Below, in pieces: positions 7,667 through 16,447 of a stretch of 64,000 nt of DNA (position 1 is its first letter; every line of letters begins with the position of its first letter). Source of the DNA: QHCE01 sp038260095 (GTDB lineage: Bacteria > Actinomycetota > Actinomycetes > Mycobacteriales > QHCE01); contig JBBSOC010000002.1 in assembly GCA_038260095.1 (NCBI GenBank), positions 1 through 64,000 of the forward strand. The letters run 5' to 3'. Below the pieces are notes generated by a model. That model saw nothing but the letters and a program-made list of their open reading frames with translations, was not told where the DNA came from and did no database searches. A program made the position numbers and the translations under genes.

Positions 7667-9769
7667 TCAGTCCAGATTCCCGGGTAGGTCACTCTGCTTT
7701 ATGGTGTCTGATCGCGGTGGCAGCGGATCGCCCGGTGGGTCGCCCGCGCTGACCGGCTCAGGCTCCTTGTGGCCGTTGACACTCCCACTGGTCTCGCCAC
7801 TCCCACCGGTCTCGCCGCTCTGGTCGGGTTCGCCGGACTTCTTGTGTAACTCCGAGAGCTCCGCCGGCGTTATGACTGGAGGCAGTTTGCTGGGTTCCCG
7901 CTTGCCAAAGCCGTTGTATGGCGCCATTGGTGGACGCTTCACCACCCGCTCACACAGCCGCGCCATGTCGTCTTTGGACAGCGTCTCCTTCTGCAACAGC
8001 TCCAGCACCACATTGTCGAGCACATCGCGGTAGTCGACCAAGATCTCGTACGCCTCGTCGTGGGCCAGCTCTATGAGGTGACGGACCTCGGAGTCGATGT
8101 CGGCGGCGACCGAATCGGAGTAGTCGCGTTGGTGGCCGTAATCGCGGCCCAAGAACGGCTCGGATTCCTTCTGGCCGTAGCGAATCGCACCCAGTTTGGA
8201 GCTCATGCCGTACTCGGTGACCATGCTCCGCGCCAGCGTGGTGGCCTTCTCGATGTCGTTTCCGGCGCCCGTGGTGGGCTCGTGGAAGACTAGCTCCTCA
8301 GCCGCTCGGCCACCCAGCGCGTACGCGAGTGTGTCGATCATCTCCGAGCGGGTCTGGGTGTACTTGTCCTCGGTGGGCAGTATCAACGTGTGTCCAAGTG
8401 AGCGGCCACGCGAAAGGATGGTGACCTTATGCACCGGGGCGGAGTGCGGCAACGCCCACGCCACCAACGCATGCCCACCTTCGTGGTAGGCGGTAACCTT
8501 CTTTTCTTTCTCGCTCATTACGCGGGTCTTACGTTCAGGCCCGGCGATGACCCGATCGATGGCTTCTTCGAGGTAATCGTCCTTGATGGACTTTTCGTCA
8601 TAGCGCGCCGACAGCAACGCCGCCTCGTTGATCACGTTCGCCAGATCGGCACCTGTGAATCCGGGGGTGCGGCGCGCCACGGTATCCAAGTCCACATCGG
8701 GCCGGAACGGTTTACCTTTGGCATGCACTTTCAGAATTGCTTTGCGGCCCAACAAATCCGGTCGGTCTACCGCGATCTGTCGGTCGAACCGACCCGGCCG
8801 CAGCAGTGCTGGATCAAGGATGTCCGGCCGGTTGGTTGCGGCAATCAGAATCACGCCGCCCTTGGTGTCAAAACCGTCCATCTCCACTAGCAGCTGGTTC
8901 AGCGTCTGCTCACGTTCGTCGTGGCCGCCGCCCATCCCAGCACCGCGGTGGCGGCCCACCGCGTCGATCTCATCCACGAACACGATCGCCGGCGCATTCG
9001 CTTTAGCTTGCTCGAACAGGTCACGCACCCGAGAAGCACCGACCCCGACGAACATTTCCACGAAGTCTGAGCCGGAGATCGAGTAGAACGGCACACCCGC
9101 CTCGCCGGCCACGGCACGGGCCAACAACGTCTTTCCCGTACCCGGCGGGCCGAATAGCAGCACACCTTTGGGAACCTTTGCCCCAATCGCCTGGTATTTC
9201 GCCGGGTTTTGCAGAAAGTCCTTGATCTCCTGCAGCTCCTCGATAGCTTCGTCAGCGCCGGCAACGTCAGCAAACGTCGTCTTGGGTGTGTCTTTACTAA
9301 CGAGCTTGGCTTTGGACTTGCCGAAATTCATGATCCGGTTACCGCCACCTTGCATCTGGCTCATGAAGAACAGCAGAAGCAAAACCAAAACAGCGATCGG
9401 CAAGAAGCTAATCAGCATGGTGACGAAGATATTTTCTTCGGAAACCTTGGTGTCGAATGAGACCTTGTTATTCTGCTTTTGTTTATCGCGCAGCAGATCA
9501 AAGATCGCTCGGCTGGCTCCGCTGGGGTAGGACGCTTGGATGCGTTTACTGCCGCTCGCTTCTTTCTTAAGCTGCAGCGAAATCAACTGCTCCTTGTCTT
9601 GCACCTTGACCGAGGTGAAGTTGTTGCGGTCAATTTGAGTGAGCGCAACTGAAGTGTCGACGTCTTTGTAGTCGTCGCCCCCGGTGAACCAAGGGCCAAT
9701 TACCAGCGCGGCCGCAACTACCAGGATGATCCAAAACAGCGGGCGGCGGAAAAATCGAGTACGTTCCAT
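7667..9769 (-). CDS. ftsH: Membrane-anchored ATP-dependent zinc protease FtsH
   Basis: FtsH unfolds and degrades membrane and regulatory proteins as a hexamer in the inner membrane. From the chosen ATG the protein has 700 residues: a membrane segment at about 10-27, an extracytoplasmic domain, a second membrane segment at about 115-136, then the AAA module with Walker A GPPGTGKT (207-214), Walker B IVFVDEID, and the zinc motif HEGGH near residue 425. The C-terminal tail from about 640 is low complexity, rich in Gly, Ser and Pro. The frame could extend upstream to a GTG at 9817, but homologs begin at MERTRFFRRP or its equivalent, so the ATG at 9769 is preferred. Confidence 0.95.
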   Translation of the reverse strand: MERTRFFRRPLFWIILVVAAALVIGPWFTGGDDYKDVDTSVALTQIDRNNFTSVKVQDKEQLISLQLKKEASGSKRIQASYPSGASRAIFDLLRDKQKQNNKVSFDTKVSEENIFVTMLISFLPIAVLVLLLLFFMSQMQGGGNRIMNFGKSKAKLVSKDTPKTTFADVAGADEAIEELQEIKDFLQNPAKYQAIGAKVPKGVLLFGPPGTGKTLLARAVAGEAGVPFYSISGSDFVEMFVGVGASRVRDLFEQAKANAPAIVFVDEIDAVGRHRGAGMGGGHDEREQTLNQLLVEMDGFDTKGGVILIAATNRPDILDPALLRPGRFDRQIAVDRPDLLGRKAILKVHAKGKPFRPDVDLDTVARRTPGFTGADLANVINEAALLSARYDEKSIKDDYLEEAIDRVIAGPERKTRVMSEKEKKVTAYHEGGHALVAWALPHSAPVHKVTILSRGRSLGHTLILPTEDKYTQTRSEMIDTLAYALGGRAAEELVFHEPTTGAGNDIEKATTLARSMVTEYGMSSKLGAIRYGQKESEPFLGRDYGHQRDYSDSVAADIDSEVRHLIELAHDEAYEILVDYRDVLDNVVLELLQKETLSKDDMARLCERVVKRPPMAPYNGFGKREPSKLPPVITPAELSELHKKSGEPDQSGETGGSGETSGSVNGHKEPEPVSAGDPPGDPLPPRSDTIKQSDLPGNLD

Positions 9770-9921
9770 GCGCGTGCGGGGCGATGCGCCCCAGCCCTCC
9801 TGCGTCAAATAAGGCACTGCCCCCGGAGTGAATCGGGGATGAGAATCTTTGTGAGTTACTTAAAGCATTAGCCTACCGCGAAGATGCCAGGGCGGCGTCG
9901 AGTGGGCTTCAGAGGCTCCTC

Positions 9922-10551
9922 TTAGGACTTCCATGAGCTATCGGAGCTCGAATACACTTGCGGCTTCAGCTTTCCCAGGTAGGGGAGATTACGGTAGCGC
10001 TCGGCGTAATCCAGGCCGTAACCGACGACGAACTCATTGGGAATGTCAAAACCCACATACCGAACGTCCACTGGCACTCGGATAGCGTCAGGCTTGCGTA
10101 GCAGCGCCACAACCTCCAGGCTGGCCGGGCCGCGGCTTGCCAAATTCCGGAGCAGCCACGAGAGCGTAAGACCGGAGTCGACCACGTCTTCTACCAGCAG
10201 CACATGCTTGTCGGTGATGTCGCGGTCGAGGTCTTTGAGGATCCGCACTACGCCGGAGGAGCTAGTGGAGGCACCGTAGGACGAGATGGCCATAAACTCC
10301 ATCTCGATCTCGCGGTTCAGTGCTCGAGCGAAGTCGGCCATAAACATCACGGCCCCTTTGAGCACCCCAACCAGCAGAATGGGCCGATCAACTCGACCGA
10401 CAGCTGAATAGTCAGCGCGTACCCGCGCAGCCAACTCGACCGTCTTGTCGGTGATTTGCTGCTCGGTGAGCAGCACCGAGGCAATATCGGAATGGACCTC
10501 GGCAGAGGCTGCAGAGGTAGAGACATGGGTGGTGTCGTCGAAGGCCGGCAC
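9922..10551 (-). CDS. hpt: Hypoxanthine-guanine phosphoribosyltransferase
   Basis: Hpt salvages hypoxanthine and guanine to IMP and GMP using PRPP. The PRPP-binding loop is VLLVEDVVDSGLT, and the SSYGASTSSSGVVRILKDLDRDI block is typical of the actinobacterial enzyme. The GTG at 10551 is chosen as start because it lies 4 bases after the tilS stop and gives a 209-residue protein of normal length. The open frame continues upstream inside tilS, but that part has no homology. A tilS-hpt order followed by ftsH is conserved in Actinobacteria. Confidence 0.93.
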   Translation of the reverse strand: MPAFDDTTHVSTSAASAEVHSDIASVLLTEQQITDKTVELAARVRADYSAVGRVDRPILLVGVLKGAVMFMADFARALNREIEMEFMAISSYGASTSSSGVVRILKDLDRDITDKHVLLVEDVVDSGLTLSWLLRNLASRGPASLEVVALLRKPDAIRVPVDVRYVGFDIPNEFVVGYGLDYAERYRNLPYLGKLKPQVYSSSDSSWKS

Positions 10552-10555
10552 CCAG

Positions 10556-11566
10556 CTAGCCTGACACGGCGGCAGGATCGGCATGCAGGCGACCTGCCCG
10601 ACGCCCCACACGCACCGCTCCAGGCAGGTAAACCGGGCCCTGCCCATGCCAGCGGGTGAGTAGTTCATCTAGGCGCGCCACATGCGCCGCGGTGAACGCT
10701 CCCGCGGTTACCGCAGTCCGGAGCGCCCAACCACGCAGTACCCGACCGCGTAGCGCAAGCGGTTGTGCCGCCAACGCCACCGCATCCAGGCTGCCATCGG
10801 CACCGACGGTTTCGGCAAGCAGTGCAGCAGCAGCACAGTCCAGATATTCGGCATCGGCGCGGAGCAGGTGCGCCGTCCGGGCAAGACCAGCTACAACACC
10901 TGGACCAATGCCGGCCTCCAGCTCCGGCAATAATGCACGAAGTCGAGAACGGGTGAACCGGACGTCGGTGTTGTGCGGGTCATGCCACACCGGAAGCTGC
11001 CGCTGTGCGGCAGCTTCCTGCGTGCAGGCCCGCGATAGCCCCAGCAGCGGCCGATGATACCGGCCGCGCTTGCTTGCCATACCCGCTAACGCTCTCGCCC
11101 CTGAGCCCCGCGCCAGCCCCAAAAGCACCGTCTCGGCCTGATCGTCTTGAGTGTGACCGAGCAGCACCGCGACGGCGCCATGCTGCTCGGCGGCAACGTC
11201 TAAGGCGGCATAGCGGGCCACTCGAGCCGCCGATTCAGGCCCACCCACCCCACTGACGGTAACCGTGACCGCTTCACATGGTTGCAGTCCGCGCCGCAGC
11301 GCCCAGTCCGCAACAGACTGCGCCCGCTGCCGTGAGCCCGCCGCGAGACCGTGATCTACGCTCACCAGCCCGGCGCGCACGCCCACCGAGGGAGCGACCG
11401 CAGCCACAGCGTCGGCCAGCGCGAGCGAATCAGGGCCTCCTGAACAGGCTACTAACACCAGAGGATCGCCGGCTGAATACGCAACATTGGTTTCCTCACA
11501 CAACCGAGTGAGGTAGACACGCACCGCACGCTGGACCTGCGCTACCGCCACCGGAAGCTTAGACAC
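10556..11566 (-). CDS. tilS: tRNA(Ile)-lysidine synthase
   Basis: TilS attaches lysine to C34 of tRNA-Ile(CAU) so that the tRNA reads AUA rather than AUG. The 336-residue protein carries the N-type ATP pyrophosphatase P-loop SGGPDS at residues 42-47, followed by VSVDHGL and GHTQDDQAETVLLGLARGSG, all hallmarks of the family. The length is typical of the short actinobacterial form. It lies 4 bases upstream of hpt and is probably co-transcribed with it and with the metalloprotease gene. Confidence 0.94.
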   Translation of the reverse strand: MSKLPVAVAQVQRAVRVYLTRLCEETNVAYSAGDPLVLVACSGGPDSLALADAVAAVAPSVGVRAGLVSVDHGLAAGSRQRAQSVADWALRRGLQPCEAVTVTVSGVGGPESAARVARYAALDVAAEQHGAVAVLLGHTQDDQAETVLLGLARGSGARALAGMASKRGRYHRPLLGLSRACTQEAAAQRQLPVWHDPHNTDVRFTRSRLRALLPELEAGIGPGVVAGLARTAHLLRADAEYLDCAAAALLAETVGADGSLDAVALAAQPLALRGRVLRGWALRTAVTAGAFTAAHVARLDELLTRWHGQGPVYLPGAVRVGRRAGRLHADPAAVSG

Positions 11567-11581
11567 AGCCAGCGATCCCGC

Positions 11582-12562
11582 TCAGCCCGCGACGCCCGCC
11601 GGCTGAACCCGGTTGAGCCAAGCCAAAGGCTGTGCTAACTCGGCGCGGCTAGGTAGCGCATCTGAGTCCTGCCACACAGCGTTGAAGCCCGACATTCCAA
11701 CCGCGTTCACAACCTCAGTAACGAATCGCTTGCCCTCGACGTACTGGCGCATTTTGTGCTCTATACCCAGGACATACCGCAGTAGCCGTTGGACTGGATT
11801 CCCGGCACGGCGGCGGGCATCAAACTTTGCGCGGATCTGCGCGACACTTGCAACGATAGTGGGACCGACCGCGTCCATCACATACTCGGCGTGCCCTTCC
11901 AGCAAAGTCATTAGGGCGGTCAGTTTAGCCAAGCGCTCTCGTGCGGCCGGTGAACGTAGGAGGTCCAGCGGCGATCGGATTTCCAGCAAGGCTTCCAGCT
12001 CGGTCATGAAGTAGCTGCGCAGCCACGGCACCAACGTGAACTGCACTTGATGCGTCACCTCATGCAGGCAGATCCAGAGCCGAAAATCACGCGGGTCGAC
12101 GCTCAGTTTCTGCTCAGCGGCCATGATATTTGGTGCGACCAGCAGCAACTGACCTGGCGAGGTGGAAAACGTCTCGTACTGACCGAGCACTCGGGAGGAG
12201 ACGAACGCCAGCACCGCACCCAGCTGAATACCGGTAGCGGCAGACGTTACAACGCGAGCGCGGGTCGATATCGGGCCCGAGTGAGCATGGCGCAACAGCA
12301 CAGGTTCAATCACGGCGTGGAAACCCGCGGCATTGATAGCAACCCAGTCGCGGCGATCCACAACTTTGGCTGAAGGCAACGCCATGCCCCTGATGCCCTG
12401 GGCTAGCTCTGTGACGTCGCAGACATGTTGCGCCGCCAGCTCAGCTAGCTCGCGGAGCTGCGCCACCGCTTCACTGGCCTGAGCCAGACTACAGTTTGGC
12501 CCGGTTTTACCCAGCAAAGTTGCGGTTGATTGAGCAAATCGCCAGTCAACTAGTTGTGCCAT
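11582..12562 (-). CDS. Zinc-dependent metalloprotease, DUF2342 family (Rv3626c-type)
   Basis: The 326-residue protein contains HEVTHQVQF at about residue 167, an HExxH zinc site, within the coenzyme F420 biosynthesis-associated/DUF2342 family conserved in Actinobacteria. M. tuberculosis Rv3626c is the positional counterpart. No signal peptide is seen, so it is probably cytoplasmic. It lies between dacB and tilS in the conserved order, 9 bases from dacB and 15 from tilS, so the genes probably form one transcript. The substrate is unknown. Confidence 0.87.
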   Translation of the reverse strand: MAQLVDWRFAQSTATLLGKTGPNCSLAQASEAVAQLRELAELAAQHVCDVTELAQGIRGMALPSAKVVDRRDWVAINAAGFHAVIEPVLLRHAHSGPISTRARVVTSAATGIQLGAVLAFVSSRVLGQYETFSTSPGQLLLVAPNIMAAEQKLSVDPRDFRLWICLHEVTHQVQFTLVPWLRSYFMTELEALLEIRSPLDLLRSPAARERLAKLTALMTLLEGHAEYVMDAVGPTIVASVAQIRAKFDARRRAGNPVQRLLRYVLGIEHKMRQYVEGKRFVTEVVNAVGMSGFNAVWQDSDALPSRAELAQPLAWLNRVQPAGVAG

Positions 12563-12571
12563 GAGACCAAA

Positions 12572-13993
12572 CTACCTTGCGTTGGCTGGTCCACGACAGC
12601 CGCAGTTGGCCACTACGGTCGCAAACTGATCGAGCGTCTGTTTAGCCGCCTGAGCACCACTTTTGTCGAACCCATTCGCCACGATAGCAACACTCAACCT
12701 AGCTCCATCGGCGGTAGTTACCATTCCCACCAGCGAACTGACTTGGCTCAGCGAACCAGTTTTGGCTCGCACGTCCGGGGCGCCGGATGTGCCGGGTGTG
12801 TGCCGAAAGCGATCCTGCAGTGTGCCGCTGAAACCGGCTATCGGGAGGCCGGTCAGTATGGCTCGAAGTCGCGAAAAGCGCGGGGTCCCGGCAATCTGAA
12901 TCAGCTGCGCAAGCATAAATGCGGTGAGTCGATTGTCTCGGGACAAACCGCTGCCGTCAGACAGCTTTACCCCGTCCACGTCGATGCCCAGTTCATGTAG
13001 CGTCTGCAGCACCGCGGCCGCGGCACCTCCGAACGAGGCCGAATCACCACGAGCCAGCGCGGTTTGGCGAGCCAGCGACTCAGCAATCACGTTGTCGCTC
13101 TCGCTGAGCATGAGTTCTACCAGCCGGGCCACTGGGGGCGACTTTACCTCTCCGAGTGGCTGAGCGCCCATAAGCCCGGTGATCGCGATTGGCATTTCCG
13201 CTGAGCGATCGTTTTTCACCTGCACGTCAACCTGCGCGCGGGGAGCAAGCAGCTTGGCCAGCGTAAGACCAGTCGCTAAATCTGGCCGTTCTACTCGATG
13301 TTCGTTGGTGGGATCGACTCGCCCGCCGTCGGTAGCAAGCGGAGTCACCGCAGCACCGTAGCCCCCGGTTACAACATCGGAATCCCAGCCTTCACCGAGC
13401 TCCGGGCCGCTATAGGCTGAGGAATCCACCACAAGTTTGTGAATTGGCTGCGGATGCGCTCTGCGTACCTGAGCTGCTAAATCGTCTAGTCGAGCCGCAC
13501 CGGGATAGTGTCCGTCAGCAGTTTTGGTGAGGGACACATCGCCGCCACCCACCAGCACCACTTCATCGGAAGCCTTCCCGGATATGACATCGGTGGCAAG
13601 GCGGTACTGCGGCCCACGTGTGGCCAGCACGGCTGTCGCGGTTAAAAGCTTGCTGACCGATGCCGGTATCATCGGTTCCCTGCCACGGTACTGCCACAGC
13701 ACCTTTGCGGTGCGTTGATCGATCACAGTGGCTGCAAGACTGCCCAGCTCTGGGCGGTCGAGGTAGCCCGACAGGGCACTGGCAAGCCCGGCTTCAGTCG
13801 GGAGCTCTGGCGCCTGTTTGTTTGGTGCCGCGCTCAGCGCCCGCGACGGGCGCGAAAAGCACGGTGCGAGACACTTAGAGTCGGCGGCATCGTTGTTGCT
13901 AGCGTGCCGCAGCACTACATAGGTGGTACCGCTGCCAAACACAACCGCGATCAACACCGCTAGCGTCATGATCGAAAAGCGAGTGTTGCGCAC
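12572..13993 (-). CDS. dacB: D-alanyl-D-alanine carboxypeptidase / PBP4 family
   Basis: A penicillin-binding protein of the PBP4 (S13) type that trims or cleaves peptidoglycan peptides outside the membrane. Its three motifs are present: SVSK (SxxK), SDN (SxN) and KTG in VRAKTGSLSQVSS. From the chosen GTG the 473-residue protein begins with a short charged stretch and a hydrophobic segment (MTLAVLIAVVFGSGTTYVVL) that serves as signal or anchor. The open frame extends upstream to 14158, but that would overlap divergent ppa. An ATG at 13969 is another possible start. No strong ribosome site marks either. It is divergent from ppa with about 64 bases between starts. Confidence 0.9.
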   Translation of the reverse strand: MRNTRFSIMTLAVLIAVVFGSGTTYVVLRHASNNDAADSKCLAPCFSRPSRALSAAPNKQAPELPTEAGLASALSGYLDRPELGSLAATVIDQRTAKVLWQYRGREPMIPASVSKLLTATAVLATRGPQYRLATDVISGKASDEVVLVGGGDVSLTKTADGHYPGAARLDDLAAQVRRAHPQPIHKLVVDSSAYSGPELGEGWDSDVVTGGYGAAVTPLATDGGRVDPTNEHRVERPDLATGLTLAKLLAPRAQVDVQVKNDRSAEMPIAITGLMGAQPLGEVKSPPVARLVELMLSESDNVIAESLARQTALARGDSASFGGAAAAVLQTLHELGIDVDGVKLSDGSGLSRDNRLTAFMLAQLIQIAGTPRFSRLRAILTGLPIAGFSGTLQDRFRHTPGTSGAPDVRAKTGSLSQVSSLVGMVTTADGARLSVAIVANGFDKSGAQAAKQTLDQFATVVANCGCRGPANAR

Positions 13994-14057
13994 AATGAGT
14001 AGGTTACGGCGCCAGGATTCGCATCGCCTGAGTGCATACAGAACAAGGAGCCAGCGC

Positions 14058-14573
14058 GTGGAGTTCGACGTCACCATCGAGATACCTAAAGGCCAGCGCA
14101 ATAAATACGAGGTCGACCACACGACAGGACGAATCCGGTTGGACCGCACCCTGTTCACCGCGACCCAATACCCAGCCGATTACGGCTTCGTTGAGGAAAC
14201 GTTAGGTGCGGACGGCGATCCACTCGATGCCCTGGTTCTCGTACAAGAGCCCACGTTCCCCGGGTGTCAGATCAACAGCAGAGCTATCGGAATGTTTCGG
14301 ATGACCGATGAAAAAGGCGGCGACGATAAAGTGATTTGCGTCCCGGCGCGCGATCCTCGGCAAGACCATCTCCGTGACATCTACCATCTACCAGAGTTCT
14401 ATCGACTGGAGATCCAGCATTTTTTCGAGGTATATAAGGACCTCGAGCCAGGCAAGTCTGTGGAGGGCGCTACCTGGGTGGGCCGAGTTGAAGCCGAGGA
14501 AGAGATCGAAGTTTCGCGCAGGCGGCTAGCAGATAATCCCGGGCATTCAAGCGCAACGCCGCGTGGCCTTTAA
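14058..14573 (+). CDS. ppa: Inorganic pyrophosphatase
   Basis: Soluble family I pyrophosphatase, which hydrolyses pyrophosphate from biosynthetic reactions and so drives them forward. The 171-residue protein shows YEVDHTTGRIRLDR, YGFVEETLGADGDPLDALVL (the metal-binding Asp cluster) and CVPARDPR. The start is set to the GTG at 14058 because AAGGAG lies at 14045-14050, 7 bases upstream, and homologs begin VEFDVTIEIPKG. Earlier in-frame starts would run through dacB. A membrane pyrophosphatase (hppA) is also encoded in this window. Confidence 0.96.
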   Translation: MEFDVTIEIPKGQRNKYEVDHTTGRIRLDRTLFTATQYPADYGFVEETLGADGDPLDALVLVQEPTFPGCQINSRAIGMFRMTDEKGGDDKVICVPARDPRQDHLRDIYHLPEFYRLEIQHFFEVYKDLEPGKSVEGATWVGRVEAEEEIEVSRRRLADNPGHSSATPRGL

Positions 14574-14584
14574 GTGTTTTAGGC

Positions 14585-14614
14585 CTCAGTCCCTAAAGCA
14601 CTCTAGGTACTGAG
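14585..14614. promoter_or_regulatory. Imperfect 30-bp palindrome between ppa and the Fic gene
   Basis: The two ends are CTCAGT and ACTGAG, and the core CCTAAAGCACTCTAGG is close to the core of the perfect palindrome at 14645-14676 (CCTAAAGCGCTTTAGG). Sharing this core suggests two binding sites for the same protein. There is no T-run to make it a terminator. The most likely user is the adjacent Fic gene, but this is inferred. Confidence 0.5.
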
Positions 14615-14639
14615 TCGTGATACTTAACTATCACGACTC
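14612..14639. repeat. Inverted repeat with 11-bp perfect arms
   Basis: The arms GAGTCGTGATA and TATCACGACTC are exact complements separated by CTTAAC. The repeat lies 39 bases after the ppa stop and is not followed by a T-run. It could be a weak terminator for ppa or a second operator in the upstream region of the Fic gene. Confidence 0.55.
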
Positions 14640-14644
14640 GTGTT

Positions 14645-14676
14645 CTATGATACCTAAAGCGCTTTAGGTATCATAG
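14645..14676. promoter_or_regulatory. Perfect 32-bp palindrome upstream of the Fic gene
   Basis: The half CTATGATACCTAAAGC is followed immediately by its exact reverse complement, giving a loopless palindrome centred between 14660 and 14661. It ends 26 bases before the Fic start codon, where promoter and operator elements are expected. A perfect symmetrical site of this length next to a gene whose product has a C-terminal winged-helix-like region suggests autoregulation. The core recurs in degenerate form at 14592-14607. Confidence 0.65.
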
Positions 14677-14702
14677 ATGCAGTCGATGGATAAGTAGGTC
14701 CC

Positions 14703-15857
14703 ATGCGCCCCGAGGATGTCTCGCCGGCCCAACGCAAGCACATAACCCATGCAGAGCGGGGGTATGGGGCATTCGTGCCGCCGCCGCTGCCGCCACAGGT
14801 GATTTTCGACAACCAGCTGGTAAACGCGCTTTCAGCAGCCGACCGCGCCGTGGGCGCACTTGCCGGCATCGGCAAAACACTTCCCAGTGCTTATCTACTA
14901 GCGCATGCCCTCGTTCGCCGAGAAGCTGTGCTATCCAGTCGCATCGAGGGTACCCAAACCACTCTCTCCGAGCTGGCGCTATTTGAGGTTGAACCATATC
15001 CCCGAGAAGATGGATCAGATGTAGCGGAGGTGTTTAACTACGTCGATGCACTCAAGCACGTGCTCGCCGTGGATCGGCGATTGCCTCTAAGCCTGCCTCT
15101 GCTTTTGGAGGCCCACAAGATTTTGATGACCGGAGTGCGCGGGGGCCACGCTACTCCCGGCGAGTTCCGCCGATCCCAAAACTGGATTGGACCGCCCGGC
15201 GTCTTACTGGATCAGGCTACCTATGTTCCGCCGCCGCTGGAGCGACTTTGGGAGTGCCTAGACGCATTCGAGAAATATTTACACGCCGATCGCACGCTGC
15301 CACCCCTCATGGCGATTGCCTGCCTGCACTACCAGTTCGAAGCAATTCACCCATTCATCGATGGAAACGGCCGCATAGGCCGCCTATTGATAACGCTGCT
15401 ACTAGTGGAATGGGGCCTGCTGCCAGCGCCGTTGCTAGACCTTTCGGCATACCTAGAACCGCGTCGAGATGAGTACTACACCCGATTACTGGCGGTAAGT
15501 ATGCACGGCGATTGGCCTGGCTGGATAGAGTTTTTTTTGGGTGTGGTCGCGCATCAGGCCGACGACGTGACGCGACGGGCCACAGCGCTTCAAGCTCTGC
15601 GCGGGGAGTATCGAACCCAGGTGACATCAGCACGTGCGTCCAGTCTGCTTCCACGACTGGTGGACGCGCTGTTTGAAACTCCAGCCATGACCATCGGGCG
15701 CGCCGCTGAGCTGCTCGGGGTCACCCACCGATCGGCAGCACTCAATGTAGGCAAGCTCGTGAACGCAGGTGTTTTAACTGAAGTCAAGCCCAACGGGCGC
15801 ACCCGACTCTTTCTTGCCGCAGAGATCCTTCGGGTGCTAAACGGGGAGCTCACGTAG
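14703..15857 (+). CDS. Fic domain AMP-transferase-like protein with inhibitory helix
   Basis: Fic enzymes transfer AMP (or related groups) to target proteins. The 384-residue protein carries the canonical motif HPFIDGNGRIGRLL at about residues 216-229, with catalytic His and the Asp/Gly/Asn/Arg phosphate site intact. The N-terminal motif SSRIEGTQ near residue 78 fits the (S/T)xxxE(G/N) inhibitory helix of class II Fic proteins, whose Glu blocks ATP until relieved. The N-terminal region resembles DUF4172/Fic_N, and residues about 310-384 look like a winged helix (TIGRAAELLGVTHRSAALNVGKLVNAGVL). It is intact, while both toxin genes downstream are broken. Target proteins are unknown. Confidence 0.92.
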   Translation: MRPEDVSPAQRKHITHAERGYGAFVPPPLPPQVIFDNQLVNALSAADRAVGALAGIGKTLPSAYLLAHALVRREAVLSSRIEGTQTTLSELALFEVEPYPREDGSDVAEVFNYVDALKHVLAVDRRLPLSLPLLLEAHKILMTGVRGGHATPGEFRRSQNWIGPPGVLLDQATYVPPPLERLWECLDAFEKYLHADRTLPPLMAIACLHYQFEAIHPFIDGNGRIGRLLITLLLVEWGLLPAPLLDLSAYLEPRRDEYYTRLLAVSMHGDWPGWIEFFLGVVAHQADDVTRRATALQALRGEYRTQVTSARASSLLPRLVDALFETPAMTIGRAAELLGVTHRSAALNVGKLVNAGVLTEVKPNGRTRLFLAAEILRVLNGELT

Positions 15858-15894
15858 CCGAAGGGTTGGGATGAACAAGCCACAGAGTCGAGGG

Positions 15895-16163
15895 CTACGC
15901 CCGATCTTCATACACCTTGCTACGATGGGCTATCCGCACAACATCAATGGCGAGGCGGTCGTCGTAAATGCCGTAGGCAATACGGTAGTTTGCGCCTACC
16001 CGGATACGCCAGGTGTGTTGCTCTCCGACAAGTTTCTTCACGCCATGCGGTCGGGGCTCGTCAGCGAGCGCGCCGATAGCCGTAACCATCTGTTGCTGCA
16101 CCTGCAGGGGAAGCTTTTAAGCTCACGCCTTGCCCTAGAGAGGTATTCAATCTTGTAGGCCAC
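15895..16163 (-). pseudogene. RelE/ParE-type toxin gene broken by a one-base frameshift
   Basis: A GTG at 16163-16161 overlaps the antitoxin stop by one base and reads VAYKIEYLSRARRELKS, the normal start of a RelE/ParE toxin. The frame then fails in CTTAAAAGCTTCCCC around 16111-16119. The rest continues one base away, from about 16113, as LPLQVQQQMVTAIGALADEPRPHG through to VVRIAHRSKVYEDRA and a stop at 15895. Joined, the product would be about 88 residues, the usual size. Either a base has been lost or the sequence has an error. The site does not fit a standard bacterial slippery heptamer, so programmed frameshifting is unlikely. Confidence 0.8.
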
Positions 16164-16447
16164 TAGATCAAACCAAGCTCTGCCTTGATGGACTCATGCG
16201 AGTAGCGCGGCCCACCCTCGGCTTTAGCCTCCTTTGCCGCGGCTATATCCTCAGCATCTTCTAGGGCCTCAATCGCTGCTGTAACAGCCGCCGCACCGGC
16301 GGCAGCCACCTCAAGGGGTACAACCGCGGCAAATTTGACGCCCGCATGGGTCAGGTACACCACCTTGCCATGCTCGGCGTCGGCCATAGCATCCCTAATC
16401 GGCTCGGGCAGCTCAGCCCTGGCGGGGGACTCATAGGTAGTGGTCAT
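16163..16447 (-). CDS. Phd/YefM-like antitoxin
   Basis: The 94-residue protein has the Phd/YefM pattern of an N-terminal DNA-binding fold (LPEPIRDAMADAEHGKVVYLTHAGVKFAAVVPLEVA) followed by an acidic helical tail rich in Ala and Glu that would bind the toxin. It is directly upstream of the frameshifted RelE-type toxin gene, with a one-base stop/start overlap. The antitoxin frame itself is intact. If the toxin is dead, this gene may persist as an orphan or as a repressor. Confidence 0.85.
   Translation of the reverse strand: MTTTYESPARAELPEPIRDAMADAEHGKVVYLTHAGVKFAAVVPLEVAAAGAAAVTAAIEALEDAEDIAAAKEAKAEGGPRYSHESIKAELGLI

Noticed and set aside
10552..10668. Extended hpt start inside tilS
   Set aside because: The added residues overlap tilS in another frame and do not resemble other Hpt proteins.
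13923..14057. Longer N-terminus for ppa
   Set aside because: It would extend through the promoter and start of divergent dacB, adds 45 residues without homology, and ignores the AAGGAG at 14045-14050.
16111..16119. Programmed frameshift in the RelE-type toxin gene
   Set aside because: The local sequence CTT AAA AGC does not form a good X XXY YYZ slippery site in the starting frame, and no stimulatory stem was seen. A mutation or sequencing error is simpler.
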